This document shows positions 1 through 9,301 of a DNA stretch of 64,000 bases, one piece after another. The notes beneath the pieces were generated by a model that saw nothing but the letters and a program-made list of their open reading frames with translations, did not search any database and was not told the DNA's origin. Both the position numbers and the translations under genes were made by a program. Within the stretch, counting starts at the first letter, position 1. Every line of letters begins with the position of its first letter. Location: the NCBI GenBank assembly GCA_965221465.1, contig OZ244892.1, positions 1,860,001 to 1,924,000 on the forward strand, given 5' to 3'. This DNA comes from Azophilus sp965221465 (GTDB taxonomy: Bacteria > Pseudomonadota > Gammaproteobacteria > Pseudomonadales > Azotimanducaceae).

Positions 1-94
1 TCTTGATGTTCTTGACGCCCACGATCTCGTCGATATCGAAGTCGACGTCTTCGAATATCCACGCCACGCGGCCATTGAGATTTTCCAGACTCAT
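1..94 (-). CDS. aconitase/LeuD-type dehydratase small subunit (N-terminal part only)
   Basis: Only the first 31 codons lie in the window; the gene runs off the left edge. The visible protein begins MSLENLNGRVAWIFEDVDFD and continues to a GVKNIK segment. This resembles the start of LeuD/aconitase swivel-domain subunits, where a G-R-V-W-x-F-x-D-x-D-x-D-x-I pattern opens the domain. It follows the large-subunit gene on the same strand after a 28-base gap, the usual order for two-subunit isopropylmalate or homoaconitate-type dehydratases. The substrate cannot be told from this fragment. The pairing with the neighbour is the main support. Confidence 0.65.
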   Translation of the reverse strand, partial: MSLENLNGRVAWIFEDVDFDIDEIVGVKNIK

Positions 95-122
95 GCGAAC
101 CGCCTTACCGCCCTTGCCGCCC

Positions 123-1379
123 TTACAGAAAGAGTCTCGGATCGGTGATTTCGCCGGTTATCGCCGATGCCGCAACGGCCGCGGCGTTGACGATGTAGAT
201 CTCGGAGTCCGGGCTGCCCATCCGGCCCCGGACGTTCAGGGTGCCCGTTGACACCGCCCGCTGGCCCGCGGTCATCACGCCGGCACGACCGAAGCAGTAG
301 TCGCACGAGGAAGACGTCACGAAAGCGCCTGCGGCGATCAAATCGGTCAGGTAGCCGCGCCGGGAAGCCTCCTCCATGATCGCCTGGCTGGTCGGAACCA
401 CATGCAGTTGAAAGCCCGGCTTGATGCGCCGGCCGCCAAGCACTCTGGCGGCAATTTCCAGATCTTCCAGGCGTCCGGACGCGCAGGAGCCCAGGTAGCC
501 GACCTGCACCTCCGTACCGACGTAGTCCTCGAGGTTCCGGGTGTTGCGTGGGCTCGGCGGCACGACCACGACCGGTTCCAACGCCTCGATGTCGATGTCG
601 TGAACCGCCGAGTAGCGCGCGTCCGCATCGGAACAAACCGGTTCGATGTCCAGCCGAGCCCTTTCCAGGGCCACCGGCAACGTGACCTCGTCGGGGTTCA
701 TGATGGCGGTGACCGCACCGGTGAACATGGCCAGGCAGTTGATGGTCTGCCGACCGTCGATCGAAAGGTGCTCGAGTGCCTCACCGCCGATCTCGAGCAC
801 CTGAAATCGGCAGGCGGCGGGGCCGAGTTCCCGCACGATGTGGTGAAAGATGTCTCGGGCCATGACGCCCCGGCCGGGCTCGCCGCGCAGGTTCACGCGC
901 ACGGTTGCAGGCACCTGCATCTGTATGCGCTCATTGACAAAGGCCTCGAGCAGATGGCGGCGAATGCCCATGGCGAGCGTACCGAAGGTGCCCATCTGCG
1001 ACACATGACCATCGAAATGCACCACGAAGGCGCCCGGCGTCGAATAACCAAGCTCCGACGCAACGTGGTGGCCGATCCCCAGGCGCTCGTATACCGGTAC
1101 GCCGTTCTTCGCGCCCCAGTCCCGGGTGTTTCGATGCAGGTCTTCCTCCTCCGGCGAAACGGCGGGAACCATGTGGTCGATGAACAGGGCAAAGCGCTCC
1201 GGCTCGGCCACCTTCTCGATGCCGAAGTCCTCTTCCATCTGCTTGAAGATGACGTTGGTATAGCCGGGAAAATCGTAGGCGATGACGAAGTCGGGCTTGG
1301 CGCGAACCTCGTCGCCGGCCGCCACGGAAGCGACGCCCGCCGCCCGAGCCAGAATTTTTTCTGCGATGGTCGAACCCAT
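123..1379 (-). CDS. aconitase-family (LeuC-like) dehydratase large subunit
   Basis: A protein of about 418 residues of the 3-isopropylmalate dehydratase/homoaconitase large-subunit family, a [4Fe-4S] hydro-lyase acting in the cytosol. It starts MGSTIAEKILARAAG, as LeuC proteins do; an upstream in-frame ATG would add six residues. The C-terminal half has the cluster ligands in typical settings: a GSCASGR-E-D-L segment and an SSCDYCFG pair of cysteines, followed by ST-x-N-x-R-G-R-x-G and an A-A-A-S-A-I-T-G ending. The central catalytic stretch reads FDGHVSQMGTFG where LeuC usually has GDSHTSTHGAFG, so it is diverged and probably not the leucine-pathway enzyme. A catabolic role such as a homoaconitase or dimethylmalate-type hydratase is possible but not shown. 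Confidence 0.8.
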   Translation of the reverse strand: MGSTIAEKILARAAGVASVAAGDEVRAKPDFVIAYDFPGYTNVIFKQMEEDFGIEKVAEPERFALFIDHMVPAVSPEEEDLHRNTRDWGAKNGVPVYERLGIGHHVASELGYSTPGAFVVHFDGHVSQMGTFGTLAMGIRRHLLEAFVNERIQMQVPATVRVNLRGEPGRGVMARDIFHHIVRELGPAACRFQVLEIGGEALEHLSIDGRQTINCLAMFTGAVTAIMNPDEVTLPVALERARLDIEPVCSDADARYSAVHDIDIEALEPVVVVPPSPRNTRNLEDYVGTEVQVGYLGSCASGRLEDLEIAARVLGGRRIKPGFQLHVVPTSQAIMEEASRRGYLTDLIAAGAFVTSSSCDYCFGRAGVMTAGQRAVSTGTLNVRGRMGSPDSEIYIVNAAAVAASAITGEITDPRLFL

Positions 1380-1653
1380 GCGCCACCTTGGCCGCAATCA
1401 GCGGCGGCTGCCGTTCCGCACCTGGAGAAATCAAGATTGGATAGCTCAATGCACCATAGGAACATGGCCAAATGATGTCAACGCTGGGGCATGGGAAGCA
1501 TCCTGCAATTCGGGACCAACACCCCATGGAAGCGCGTGGCTCTGGCGTGCGCAACGAACTCGAAATTGATCTTCGCAAGATTCAAATCCGCAAAAATGGG
1601 GTACTATCCGCGCCATTGGACAACCTAACGTGGCGAACGGAAGGAGAGAACCG

Positions 1654-4095
1654 ATGTCGCATCGAGAAACGAACCTCATAACGCTGATTACCCTGGTCCT
1701 TCCGCTAGGCGCTGCCTTGCCGACTTCGAGTCTTGCCCAGGAAGGCGCCGTGCTGGAGGAAATCGTGGTCACCGCGCAACGCCGGGAGACCGCGCTGCAG
1801 GAAACGCCGGTAGCCATTACCGTGTTCAGCGAGGAGCGAATCGAGGATCTGGGCATCTTCAACGTGGCGGACCTCAGCGGCCGGGCGCCCAACACCACCA
1901 CCTTCAAGCAACCGGCCTCCAACGCCAACACGAGCCTGCGCATCCGCGGTGTCGGCAGCGGCGAAACGTCGCTGCTGGTCGACCCCAAGGCGGGCCTGTA
2001 CATCGACGGCGCCTATCTCAGCAAGACCGTTGGCGCCGTCTTCGATCTCGTCGACCTGGAAAGCATGGAAGTGCTGCGCGGCCCCCAGGGCACCCTGTTC
2101 GGACGCAACAGCACCGGCGGCGCCTTGAACATCACCACGGCCAAGCCGAGCGGCGAGTTCGGCATGAAACTGCACGCCTCCGCCGGCAACGACGGCTATC
2201 AACGCTACATGGGCTCCGTCGACCTGCCCCAGATCGGCGAAATGCTCTCCGCCAAGGTCTCCGGCATCCTGAAGAAAACCGATGGCTGGGCGAACAACAC
2301 CTATCCCGGCCAACAGAGCGACCTCGGCAAAGAAGACAACGGGGCTTTTCGGGTAGCGCTGCGCCTGCAACCGAACGATCGACTGACGTTCGACTATGCC
2401 TACGACGACACCGACAACGAGTCGGTTCCCACGCCCTTCCAGATCGTCAAGGTGAAGGACAGCCTGTACAACGGCTTTACCACCACGCCGTTTCCGTTTG
2501 CGGCTCTGGGCGGCGAGCTGTTCGCTGCGATGGCGGCAGGCGTTGGCGACCCCGACCAGCGTCGGGACGAATTCGCTCTGGACAACGTGGGCCTGAGTTA
2601 TCTCGAAGTCCAGGGGCACACGTTCACCGCGACGCTCGATCTGGATGCCGTGACCGTCAAGTACATTTTCGCCGACCGCGAAACCCAGCAGTACAACGAT
2701 GGCAACGATCTCGACGGCGGGGCCTACCTGGCGCGAGACCTGTTCTACGGCGGCGGCATGACGGTGCCAACGCCCGGGTTCCACGCCAGCATCCCCGAAG
2801 GCTACGTGGAAATGACCACCCACGAACTGCAGTTGTTCGGCGAACTGATGGACGGCCGCCTGAACTACACGCTGGGCTACTACAACTACCAGGAGGAGGT
2901 CTATCAGGACAACCCGCAGACCTTCGGCCTGCCGATCGCCTTCCTGGCGGCAGACCCGAACCTCGGGGCCGCCTACGGCGCTGCCGGGTTCTGCAACGTG
3001 GTACCCGGGGTCGGGCCCATTTGCGTCGGTTCGCAACGGCTGCCGCTGCCGTTGCCCTTTCCGGGGGCAGACCCCAACCTCAATGGCTTCGTCGACTTCG
3101 TTTACGGCCAGGATTCCGAATCATGGGCTCTTTATGGGCAATTCACGTACGAACTGACCGACCAGTTGGCGTTCACCGGGGGGCTGCGCTACACCGACGA
3201 CGAGAAGGACGCTTTCCTGTTCAACGAAAACCTGGGGCTCACCTCGTTCGACCAACGGCTCGAGAACGCCCAGAGCTGGGACAACCTGAGCTATCTGCTC
3301 AACCTGAACTACGCGGTCAATGACGATGTGCATGTCTACGTCACCCACTCCACTAGCTACAACGCCGGTGGCTTCAACGCCCGCGCCGGGTCCATTGCCG
3401 GCTTCGCCTTCGCGGTCGACGAGGAGGAAGTCAGCGCCATCGATGCGGGCTTGAAGGCAGACTGGCTGGACGGACGCATGCGCACCAACCTCGCGCTCTT
3501 CCGCAACAAGTTCGACGATCTGCAGATTGCGCAGTTCGAGGCGGGCAGCGGCGGCGCCTCCTCACGCCAGGTCAATGCCGGCAAGGCCACCTACCAGGGC
3601 ATCGAGCTCGACGCGGTGGCCATTCTGGCCGATGGCTTCATCGTCGACTTGAACTTCGGCTATCTCGATGCCGAATACGATGAGTACGTCGCCCGCAATC
3701 CAGCGACCGACCAGGAAGAAGACATTGCCGATGCGACCACGGCAGGAGCGCCGAAAACCACCGCCAGCATCGGCCTGCAGTACGATTTCAACCCGACCGC
3801 CGTCGGCACCCTGTCGCTGCGCTTCGACGCCACCCACACCAGCAAGGCCCGCTACCATCCCTTCCAGAATCAGTACGACAGCGCCAAGGCCCGCTGGCTG
3901 CTGGACGCACGCGCCAGCCTCAACGACATCGACGTCGGCGGCGGTACCTTGCGCCTGTCTCTGTGGATCAAGAACCTCGCGGACGAGGAGTATCGCGAGT
4001 GGGGAATCGACTTCGCATCGCTCGGCTACGCCGGGGCAACCTGGGGCCAACCCCGTTCCTACGGCATCGACCTGGTCTATCGAATGGGCAATTGA
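1654..4095 (+). CDS. TonB-dependent outer-membrane receptor
   Basis: An 813-residue receptor that imports a ligand across the outer membrane using TonB energy. The start chosen is the ATG at 1654, preceded by AAGGAGAG; an in-frame GTG 24 bases upstream lacks this. A signal peptide ends near SLAQEG. A TonB-box-like LEEIVVTAQRRE leads into the plug domain (IRGVGSGE, LRGPQGTLFGRNSTGGALNI) and a 22-strand barrel ends with a C-terminal aromatic-rich strand (SYGIDLVYRMGN). The pattern matches receptors of heterotrophic Proteobacteria often called siderophore receptors, but no ligand can be named. It is divergent from the dehydratase pair, with a 274-base gap. Confidence 0.93.
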   Translation: MSHRETNLITLITLVLPLGAALPTSSLAQEGAVLEEIVVTAQRRETALQETPVAITVFSEERIEDLGIFNVADLSGRAPNTTTFKQPASNANTSLRIRGVGSGETSLLVDPKAGLYIDGAYLSKTVGAVFDLVDLESMEVLRGPQGTLFGRNSTGGALNITTAKPSGEFGMKLHASAGNDGYQRYMGSVDLPQIGEMLSAKVSGILKKTDGWANNTYPGQQSDLGKEDNGAFRVALRLQPNDRLTFDYAYDDTDNESVPTPFQIVKVKDSLYNGFTTTPFPFAALGGELFAAMAAGVGDPDQRRDEFALDNVGLSYLEVQGHTFTATLDLDAVTVKYIFADRETQQYNDGNDLDGGAYLARDLFYGGGMTVPTPGFHASIPEGYVEMTTHELQLFGELMDGRLNYTLGYYNYQEEVYQDNPQTFGLPIAFLAADPNLGAAYGAAGFCNVVPGVGPICVGSQRLPLPLPFPGADPNLNGFVDFVYGQDSESWALYGQFTYELTDQLAFTGGLRYTDDEKDAFLFNENLGLTSFDQRLENAQSWDNLSYLLNLNYAVNDDVHVYVTHSTSYNAGGFNARAGSIAGFAFAVDEEEVSAIDAGLKADWLDGRMRTNLALFRNKFDDLQIAQFEAGSGGASSRQVNAGKATYQGIELDAVAILADGFIVDLNFGYLDAEYDEYVARNPATDQEEDIADATTAGAPKTTASIGLQYDFNPTAVGTLSLRFDATHTSKARYHPFQNQYDSAKARWLLDARASLNDIDVGGGTLRLSLWIKNLADEEYREWGIDFASLGYAGATWGQPRSYGIDLVYRMGN

Positions 4096-4218
4096 CGAAC
4101 GGCCAGGGGTAACGCGAGGTCGGCGGGCCAATTCGAACCAGGCCTGCGCCTTCGATAGCGCGGCCCAGCACCTGATTGCGTCGTAGCCGATCGGTCGCGC
4201 GACTCCCGTTGGATGCTG

Positions 4219-5682
4219 TCAACGGATGTCGTAGCAATCGAGCTTCGGCGCCAGCATCTCTTGCTTGAAGCGGCTACGCGTCCAGGGCCAGGTGCTGGGC
4301 ACGCCATTCTTGTCCAGGTACCAGCTCTTGCAGCCGGTGGCGAAAATCGTGTTCTTCGCCGCTGCTACACGGGCAGACTCGAACGCGTCAAACGCTGCGC
4401 GTGTCGGTGAAATCTCCGAGCAGTCGCCAGCACGAAGCAGCTCAATGAGCTGTTCGATGTAGTTCCACTGACATTCCGCGATCTCTATCAAGGAGAAATT
4501 GCCCACCGGACCGTTGGGCCCATTCAGCATGAAGAGGTTGGGAAAGTCGGGCATGGCAATCGCCAGGTACGCGGCGGGCTTGTCCTGCCACTCCTCTTCG
4601 AGCGTGCGCCCGCCACGCCCGACGATGGACATGGGCCGCATGAATCGATCGGTCCGAAACCCGGTGGCAAGAACGATGACGTCGAGCTCGCGAAGCACAC
4701 CATCGCGGGTACGAATGCCTCTGGGTTCGATGGCAGTAACGCCTTCGACCACAACCTCGACCGAGGGGCGTTGAATGGCATCGTAAAAGTCGGACGAGTA
4801 AATGAGACGTTTGCATGCGGGTCGATAGTTCGGCCGCACCTTTTCCCGGAGCTTCGGATCTCGGACGTTGCACTCCAGATTGGCCAGTACGGCCGCATCG
4901 ATCTGCTGCATGGCAGGCGAATCCGGGTCGGTAATCGCTTCGGTAAATCGCTCTATGCCCGCCTCGAGTTCGGCATCGTAGTGCCGAGCGCGGAGCACGT
5001 CGGGGTCGCTTCGAAACGCTTCTATCTCCTCCCGGGTGAACGGTCGATCCTCGACAGGCAGAATCCACTGAGGAGATCGTTGAAAATGAACCACTCGCTC
5101 GGCGCGTTTCGACAGGGTGGAGACGATCTGCACCCCCGTCGAACCGGTACCGATCACGGCGATCTTGCGGCCATCCAACGGTACGCTGTGGTCCCATCTG
5201 GCGCTGTGGAACAGGGCTCCTGCAAAGCTGTCCATCCCTTCGATGTCGGGATAGCGCGGGTGATGCAGTACGCCGGTCGCCGCAATAACTACATGGGCCG
5301 AGTCCGACTCACCCGCTGCGGTGCGGATGTTCCAGCGACCCGCGGCAAACGAACACTCGGTGACTTCCTGGCCGTAGGATATCCAATTCTCAAGTTCATA
5401 CTGTTTCGCCACTCCTTCGAAGTAGGCCTGCACTTCCGCGCCAGGCGGAAGCGTTCGAGTCCAATCGGGATTCAGTGCAAACGAATAGGTGTACGAGTGA
5501 GACGGTACATCGCAGGTCAGGCCCGGATAGGTGTTTTCCCGCCAGGTGCCGCCCACCCGATCCGCCTTTTCGTAGATCGTGAAATTCGTGATGCCTTTTT
5601 CCAAAAGCTTCACACCGGCGAGGATGCCGGACATGCCTGCCCCAATGACGACGTATCTCAGTTCCGATTCGTTGGGGCTCAT
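4219..5682 (-). CDS. flavin-containing Baeyer-Villiger-type monooxygenase
   Basis: A 487-residue FAD/NADPH-dependent monooxygenase of cytosolic type. An N-terminal FAD-binding GAGMSG motif lies at residues 14-19, followed by E-K-x-x-x-V-G-G-T-W and D-V-P-S-H-S-Y. The Baeyer-Villiger fingerprint F-x-G-x-x-x-H-x-x-x-W-D is complete at about residues 153-164. A second dinucleotide site GTGSTG lies at 178-183, and an ATGF motif follows near residue 340. Such enzymes insert oxygen next to a ketone (steroid, terpene or cyclic ketones). The gene converges with the TonB receptor, 123 bases apart. The substrate is unknown; the surrounding lipid and CoA genes fit terpenoid or steroid degradation only loosely. 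Confidence 0.88.
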   Translation of the reverse strand: MSPNESELRYVVIGAGMSGILAGVKLLEKGITNFTIYEKADRVGGTWRENTYPGLTCDVPSHSYTYSFALNPDWTRTLPPGAEVQAYFEGVAKQYELENWISYGQEVTECSFAAGRWNIRTAAGESDSAHVVIAATGVLHHPRYPDIEGMDSFAGALFHSARWDHSVPLDGRKIAVIGTGSTGVQIVSTLSKRAERVVHFQRSPQWILPVEDRPFTREEIEAFRSDPDVLRARHYDAELEAGIERFTEAITDPDSPAMQQIDAAVLANLECNVRDPKLREKVRPNYRPACKRLIYSSDFYDAIQRPSVEVVVEGVTAIEPRGIRTRDGVLRELDVIVLATGFRTDRFMRPMSIVGRGGRTLEEEWQDKPAAYLAIAMPDFPNLFMLNGPNGPVGNFSLIEIAECQWNYIEQLIELLRAGDCSEISPTRAAFDAFESARVAAAKNTIFATGCKSWYLDKNGVPSTWPWTRSRFKQEMLAPKLDCYDIR

Positions 5683-5898
5683 GTTGTACTACCAGGGCAA
5701 CAAAGGCGTAGTGTACCTGAGACATTTTTAGCGTCGAATCTCATCCACTTCCGTCGAGGTCGGCATCGAAGGCCCAGCGCCGGGCCGTTGCACGCAGATG
5801 GCCGCAGCCTGGTTGGCGCAAGCGAGGCCCTCCGCCGGTCGATCGGCCGAGTCCAGCAAAGTCAGTCTCTCCAACAGCTTGGCGGGCGCCGGGCAAAC

Positions 5899-7278
5899 TC
5901 AAACAGACCGCTGGTCGGTCGGCTGGGCTGCGTGCCTTTCGCTGGACCGAATCGCCAACTCCCCGATCGCCAAGGTGCCGAGGGCGCCCCAGAGTACGGC
6001 GTGCTGAACGCCCTCCTCGGGCACGTAAACGAACAGCGCGAGCGACGCGGCGAGCATCAGAAAGCAAAGCGTGGCGGCGCCTTTGGCAGCCAGGTTGCCA
6101 CCGGGTAGCTTGAAGGGGCGCGAGCGCTCCGGATCCTGGGTTCGGCTGCGGACGAAGGCCAGCATGAGGCCGAGGTAGGGCAGCAGGAAAATCACGGCGC
6201 TGAAGGCGAACAATGACCAGAACAGTTCCTCGCCGGAACCGGCCATCAGACCGTACAGCAAGAGCGTGAGCGTGCTGAACGCGCCCATTACCAGGGCGGC
6301 GCCCTTTGGCGTTCCGGCACGGCTTTCAATGCTCAACCAACGGGGCAATTCGCCTTCGCGGGCCGCCTCGGCAGCCGCCCGGTTGCAGCCGATGGCCCAG
6401 GTAACGCCGTTGGCGAAGAAGGTGTAGAGGGCGCCGATGCCGAGCACGGCCACCCCGATGCGGCCGGCCTCGCCATCGCCGAACAACCGCTCGAGCGTGG
6501 TGACCAGTCCCTCCACCAGGTCAACCTCATCGGCCGGCAAGGCCGCCAGAACGGCGGTAGTGGCGAAGGTGTACAGCAGCAGAATGAGCAGCCCGCTGAT
6601 CAACACCCCCCGCGGCACGTCACGGCCGGGGTCGACCATCTCGTCGCTGCTGGCGCTGACCAGTTCGAAGCCCAGCATGCCGTAGATAATGGCGGGAATG
6701 AACGCCAGGCTGCTGTTCCAGTCGGGTTTGAGTGTCTCGAAGTTGATGGGATTGGCAAAGCCCTCGGACTGCACATGCACGGCTGCGGCAGCAATGATCA
6801 CGACGAAGATCATAACCTTGACCGCGGCACCCAGATTCGGCACCCACTTGCCGATGTCCAGCTGCACGAGATTGAGGGCCATGCTGACCCAGGTGAGCGC
6901 GATGCCGATGCCGATTTGCCACGCCAGCGACAGCCCGGGAAGGAAAAGCTGCGCCAGAATGCCGGCAAACAGGATGTAGATGGCCGGCAGCCAGACGGCG
7001 GTGTTGATCCAGTAGCACCAGCTTGCCCGCGCCCCCCAACGGCCCCCGAAGGCATCGCGTATCCAGGCATAGATGCCGCCCTGCTCCGGGTAGGTGCAGC
7101 CCATTTCGGCACAGATCAGGGCAAACGGAATCAGGAACGCAACACCGAGGAACAGCCACCAGAAGATGGCCGCGGGGCCGATGGACGCGGCGGCCGACAG
7201 GGTTTCGAGCAGCAGTATCGCCGACACCGTGTACATGACGATGTCACGCCGGCCCAGGGATTGACGGCGCTCGGTCAC
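5899..7278 (-). CDS. APC-superfamily amino acid permease
   Basis: An integral inner-membrane transporter of about 459 residues with roughly twelve hydrophobic segments. The first membrane helix carries the family's SAASIGPAAIFWW substrate-site break, followed by AEMGCTYPEQGGIYAWI and a conserved G-x-E-L-V-S-A-S segment, all typical of amino acid/polyamine/organocation carriers of the glutamate/GABA antiporter-like branch. I place the start at the GTG giving VTERRQSLGRRD, because the upstream extension to an ATG at 7359 encodes a His/Cys-rich stretch unlike the family. No strong ribosome site decides this. The 170 bases downstream, before the monooxygenase, contain no gene. Confidence 0.85.
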   Translation of the reverse strand: MTERRQSLGRRDIVMYTVSAILLLETLSAAASIGPAAIFWWLFLGVAFLIPFALICAEMGCTYPEQGGIYAWIRDAFGGRWGARASWCYWINTAVWLPAIYILFAGILAQLFLPGLSLAWQIGIGIALTWVSMALNLVQLDIGKWVPNLGAAVKVMIFVVIIAAAAVHVQSEGFANPINFETLKPDWNSSLAFIPAIIYGMLGFELVSASSDEMVDPGRDVPRGVLISGLLILLLYTFATTAVLAALPADEVDLVEGLVTTLERLFGDGEAGRIGVAVLGIGALYTFFANGVTWAIGCNRAAAEAAREGELPRWLSIESRAGTPKGAALVMGAFSTLTLLLYGLMAGSGEELFWSLFAFSAVIFLLPYLGLMLAFVRSRTQDPERSRPFKLPGGNLAAKGAATLCFLMLAASLALFVYVPEEGVQHAVLWGALGTLAIGELAIRSSERHAAQPTDQRSV

Positions 7279-7560
7279 TTCAACGGCCCCCCATCGCAAT
7301 TGGCGCGGACACGCCACGCGGTCGTTCCCATGATGGTCGCACGGCCGCGGCATGTCCACACGCGCACGCGCACCTGTTTCGTGGGCAAGTCAGGAGGTTC
7401 GCTGGCGCGAAACTCCGCGCCGGTCAATGCGACATTTCCAAAGGCTGCGCTCCGGTTTGCGGGTGAGCGCAAGGCACCTGTGGATTTAGCTGTCGCCATC
7501 GCTTAGGGTGATTCGGCACCACAGCATTTCGGATCGTTTTCGACGCACAGGGAACCGTGG

Positions 7561-9150
7561 GTGACGAATCGCGACCAACTGCGCAACCTGTTGCAAGAGG
7601 GATTTGCCGCACTTCAGGCAGGCCGAACGGAGCAGGCCGGCGAGTTGTGCAAGCGCATTCTTAAAATTGCCCCCAAGCTGGTGCAGGGCCACTTTCTGGT
7701 GGGCCTGGTCGCCCTGGCAGCCAAGGACCGCAAGACCGCCTTTCAGGCCTTCGGTTCGGTCACCACCCTGGACCCGAAGCACAGCGCCGGCTGGGCGCAG
7801 CTGGCCAAGCTGTTCATGGGGGAGGGTCAGGTCAATCGCGCCGATGCCGCGCTGGCGAAGGCGATCGAGGGCGACCCGGAAGATCCGTTGGTGCAGGACT
7901 TGATTGGCACCGTCTTCTCCCTGCTCGGCGAACACGGCCTGGCGCGAGAGTGGTTCGAAAAAGCCTGCGCGAGACGGCCACGCCATGCCGGCTACCTGCT
8001 GAATCTGGCCAACAATCATGTTTACTTCGGCGAGACCGAACGGGCACTGGCGCTGTACGAGCGAATCATCGAGTACGAACCGAATTCCCCCCAGGCTCAT
8101 TGGTCACTGGCCAGCGCCCGCAAGGCAACCGACGATACGCACATCGAGTTTTGCCGAGAAATGCTGAACCGTCCTGGCCTGCACCCGCGCCTGCAAGCCT
8201 TCTACCATTACGCGATCGGCAAGGAATGCGAGGATTTGGGGCAGTGGGACGCCGCCTTCGAAGCCTTCGCGCAGGGCGCCGAGGCTCGCCGACGCACCGT
8301 GGAATACGACGAGCCGGCGGAAATCGAGATGTTCGGCTTCCTCGAAGCGAACTTCGACGAAGGCTGGCTGGCTTCGCGAAAGCCGGGCCATCCAAGCGAC
8401 GCGCCGATCTTCGTGTTGGGGCAGCCCCGCACCGGCACCACGCTGATCGAGCGCATTGTCTCGAGCCACTCCGCCGTGACCTCCGCCGGGGAGTTGCAGC
8501 AGTTCAGCCTGGCGATCCGGCGGCTGTCGGAGCACCGCGACCCGAAGCGATTCTCCGCCGGGTTGTTCCAGGCCGCCCTGGGCATCGCGCCCCGCGCGCT
8601 CGGCACCACCTACCTGGAAACCACGCGCCGGGTGCAGGGCGACACCGCCCGTTTCGTGGATAAACTGCCGCAGAACTACCTCTGCATTCCACTGATTCTG
8701 GCGGCGCTGCCGAACGCCAGAATCGTCCACCTGGTGCGAGACCCCATGGACGCCTGTTTCGCCAGCTTCAAGCAACTGTTCGCCGACGCCTACATGCACT
8801 CCTACGACCAGCGGGAGATGGCCCGTCACCACGGCCGCTACCGCAAGCTCATGGCCACCTGGCGGCAGCGATTCGGTCATCGCTTTCTGGACATTTCCTA
8901 CGAAGCCACAACCAGCGACTTCGAAGCCAACGTACGCCGCTTGCTCGAATTCCTGGAACTGCCCTTCGAAGCAGCTTGCCTCGAGTTCCACGCCCAGGAG
9001 GGTGCGGTCTCCACGGCCAGCGCGGCGCAGATCAGGGAGCCCGCCCACACCCGCTCCGTGGGGCGTTGGCGGCGTTACGAGGCCCATCTCGAGCCCATGC
9101 GCCAGGAACTGGCCAGGGCCGGCGCCCTGGGCTCCCCTGAACCAGCCTGA
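7561..9150 (+). CDS. TPR-repeat sulfotransferase family protein
   Basis: A 529-residue protein with two parts. The N-terminal 230 or so residues are tetratricopeptide repeats (for example AELCKRIL-type helices and ALALYERIIEYEPNSPQAHWSLA). The C-terminal part is a sulfotransferase domain with a PAPS 5'-phosphosulfate loop (PIFVLGQPRTGTTLIERI) and the 3'-phosphate site around IVHLVRDPMDACFASFKQLF. These two-domain proteins are common in marine and soil Proteobacteria; the acceptor molecule is generally unknown. The start is a GTG at 7561 with no strong Shine-Dalgarno sequence. The gene is alone on its strand between a divergent permease and a TonB receptor. Confidence 0.88.
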   Translation: MTNRDQLRNLLQEGFAALQAGRTEQAGELCKRILKIAPKLVQGHFLVGLVALAAKDRKTAFQAFGSVTTLDPKHSAGWAQLAKLFMGEGQVNRADAALAKAIEGDPEDPLVQDLIGTVFSLLGEHGLAREWFEKACARRPRHAGYLLNLANNHVYFGETERALALYERIIEYEPNSPQAHWSLASARKATDDTHIEFCREMLNRPGLHPRLQAFYHYAIGKECEDLGQWDAAFEAFAQGAEARRRTVEYDEPAEIEMFGFLEANFDEGWLASRKPGHPSDAPIFVLGQPRTGTTLIERIVSSHSAVTSAGELQQFSLAIRRLSEHRDPKRFSAGLFQAALGIAPRALGTTYLETTRRVQGDTARFVDKLPQNYLCIPLILAALPNARIVHLVRDPMDACFASFKQLFADAYMHSYDQREMARHHGRYRKLMATWRQRFGHRFLDISYEATTSDFEANVRRLLEFLELPFEAACLEFHAQEGAVSTASAAQIREPAHTRSVGRWRRYEAHLEPMRQELARAGALGSPEPA

Positions 9151-9301
9151 AGCCGTGTATCGCGCCAGCGAAACACACCTTTTTGTAGTATGTTGTGGCC
9201 ATCGAATGAGCCCTGCAATTCGGGGTTGAAAACGTCGGTGCGGGCGGGTAGCGTCGGCGCCGGGAATCTTGGCAGCATATCCATAGGCAGAGGTGGAAGA
9301 C

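Noticed and set aside
1465..1653. A specific promoter for the first TonB receptor (a TACTAT hexamer near 1601)
   Set aside because: The only candidate -35 has poor sequence and 15-base spacing; not strong enough to list.
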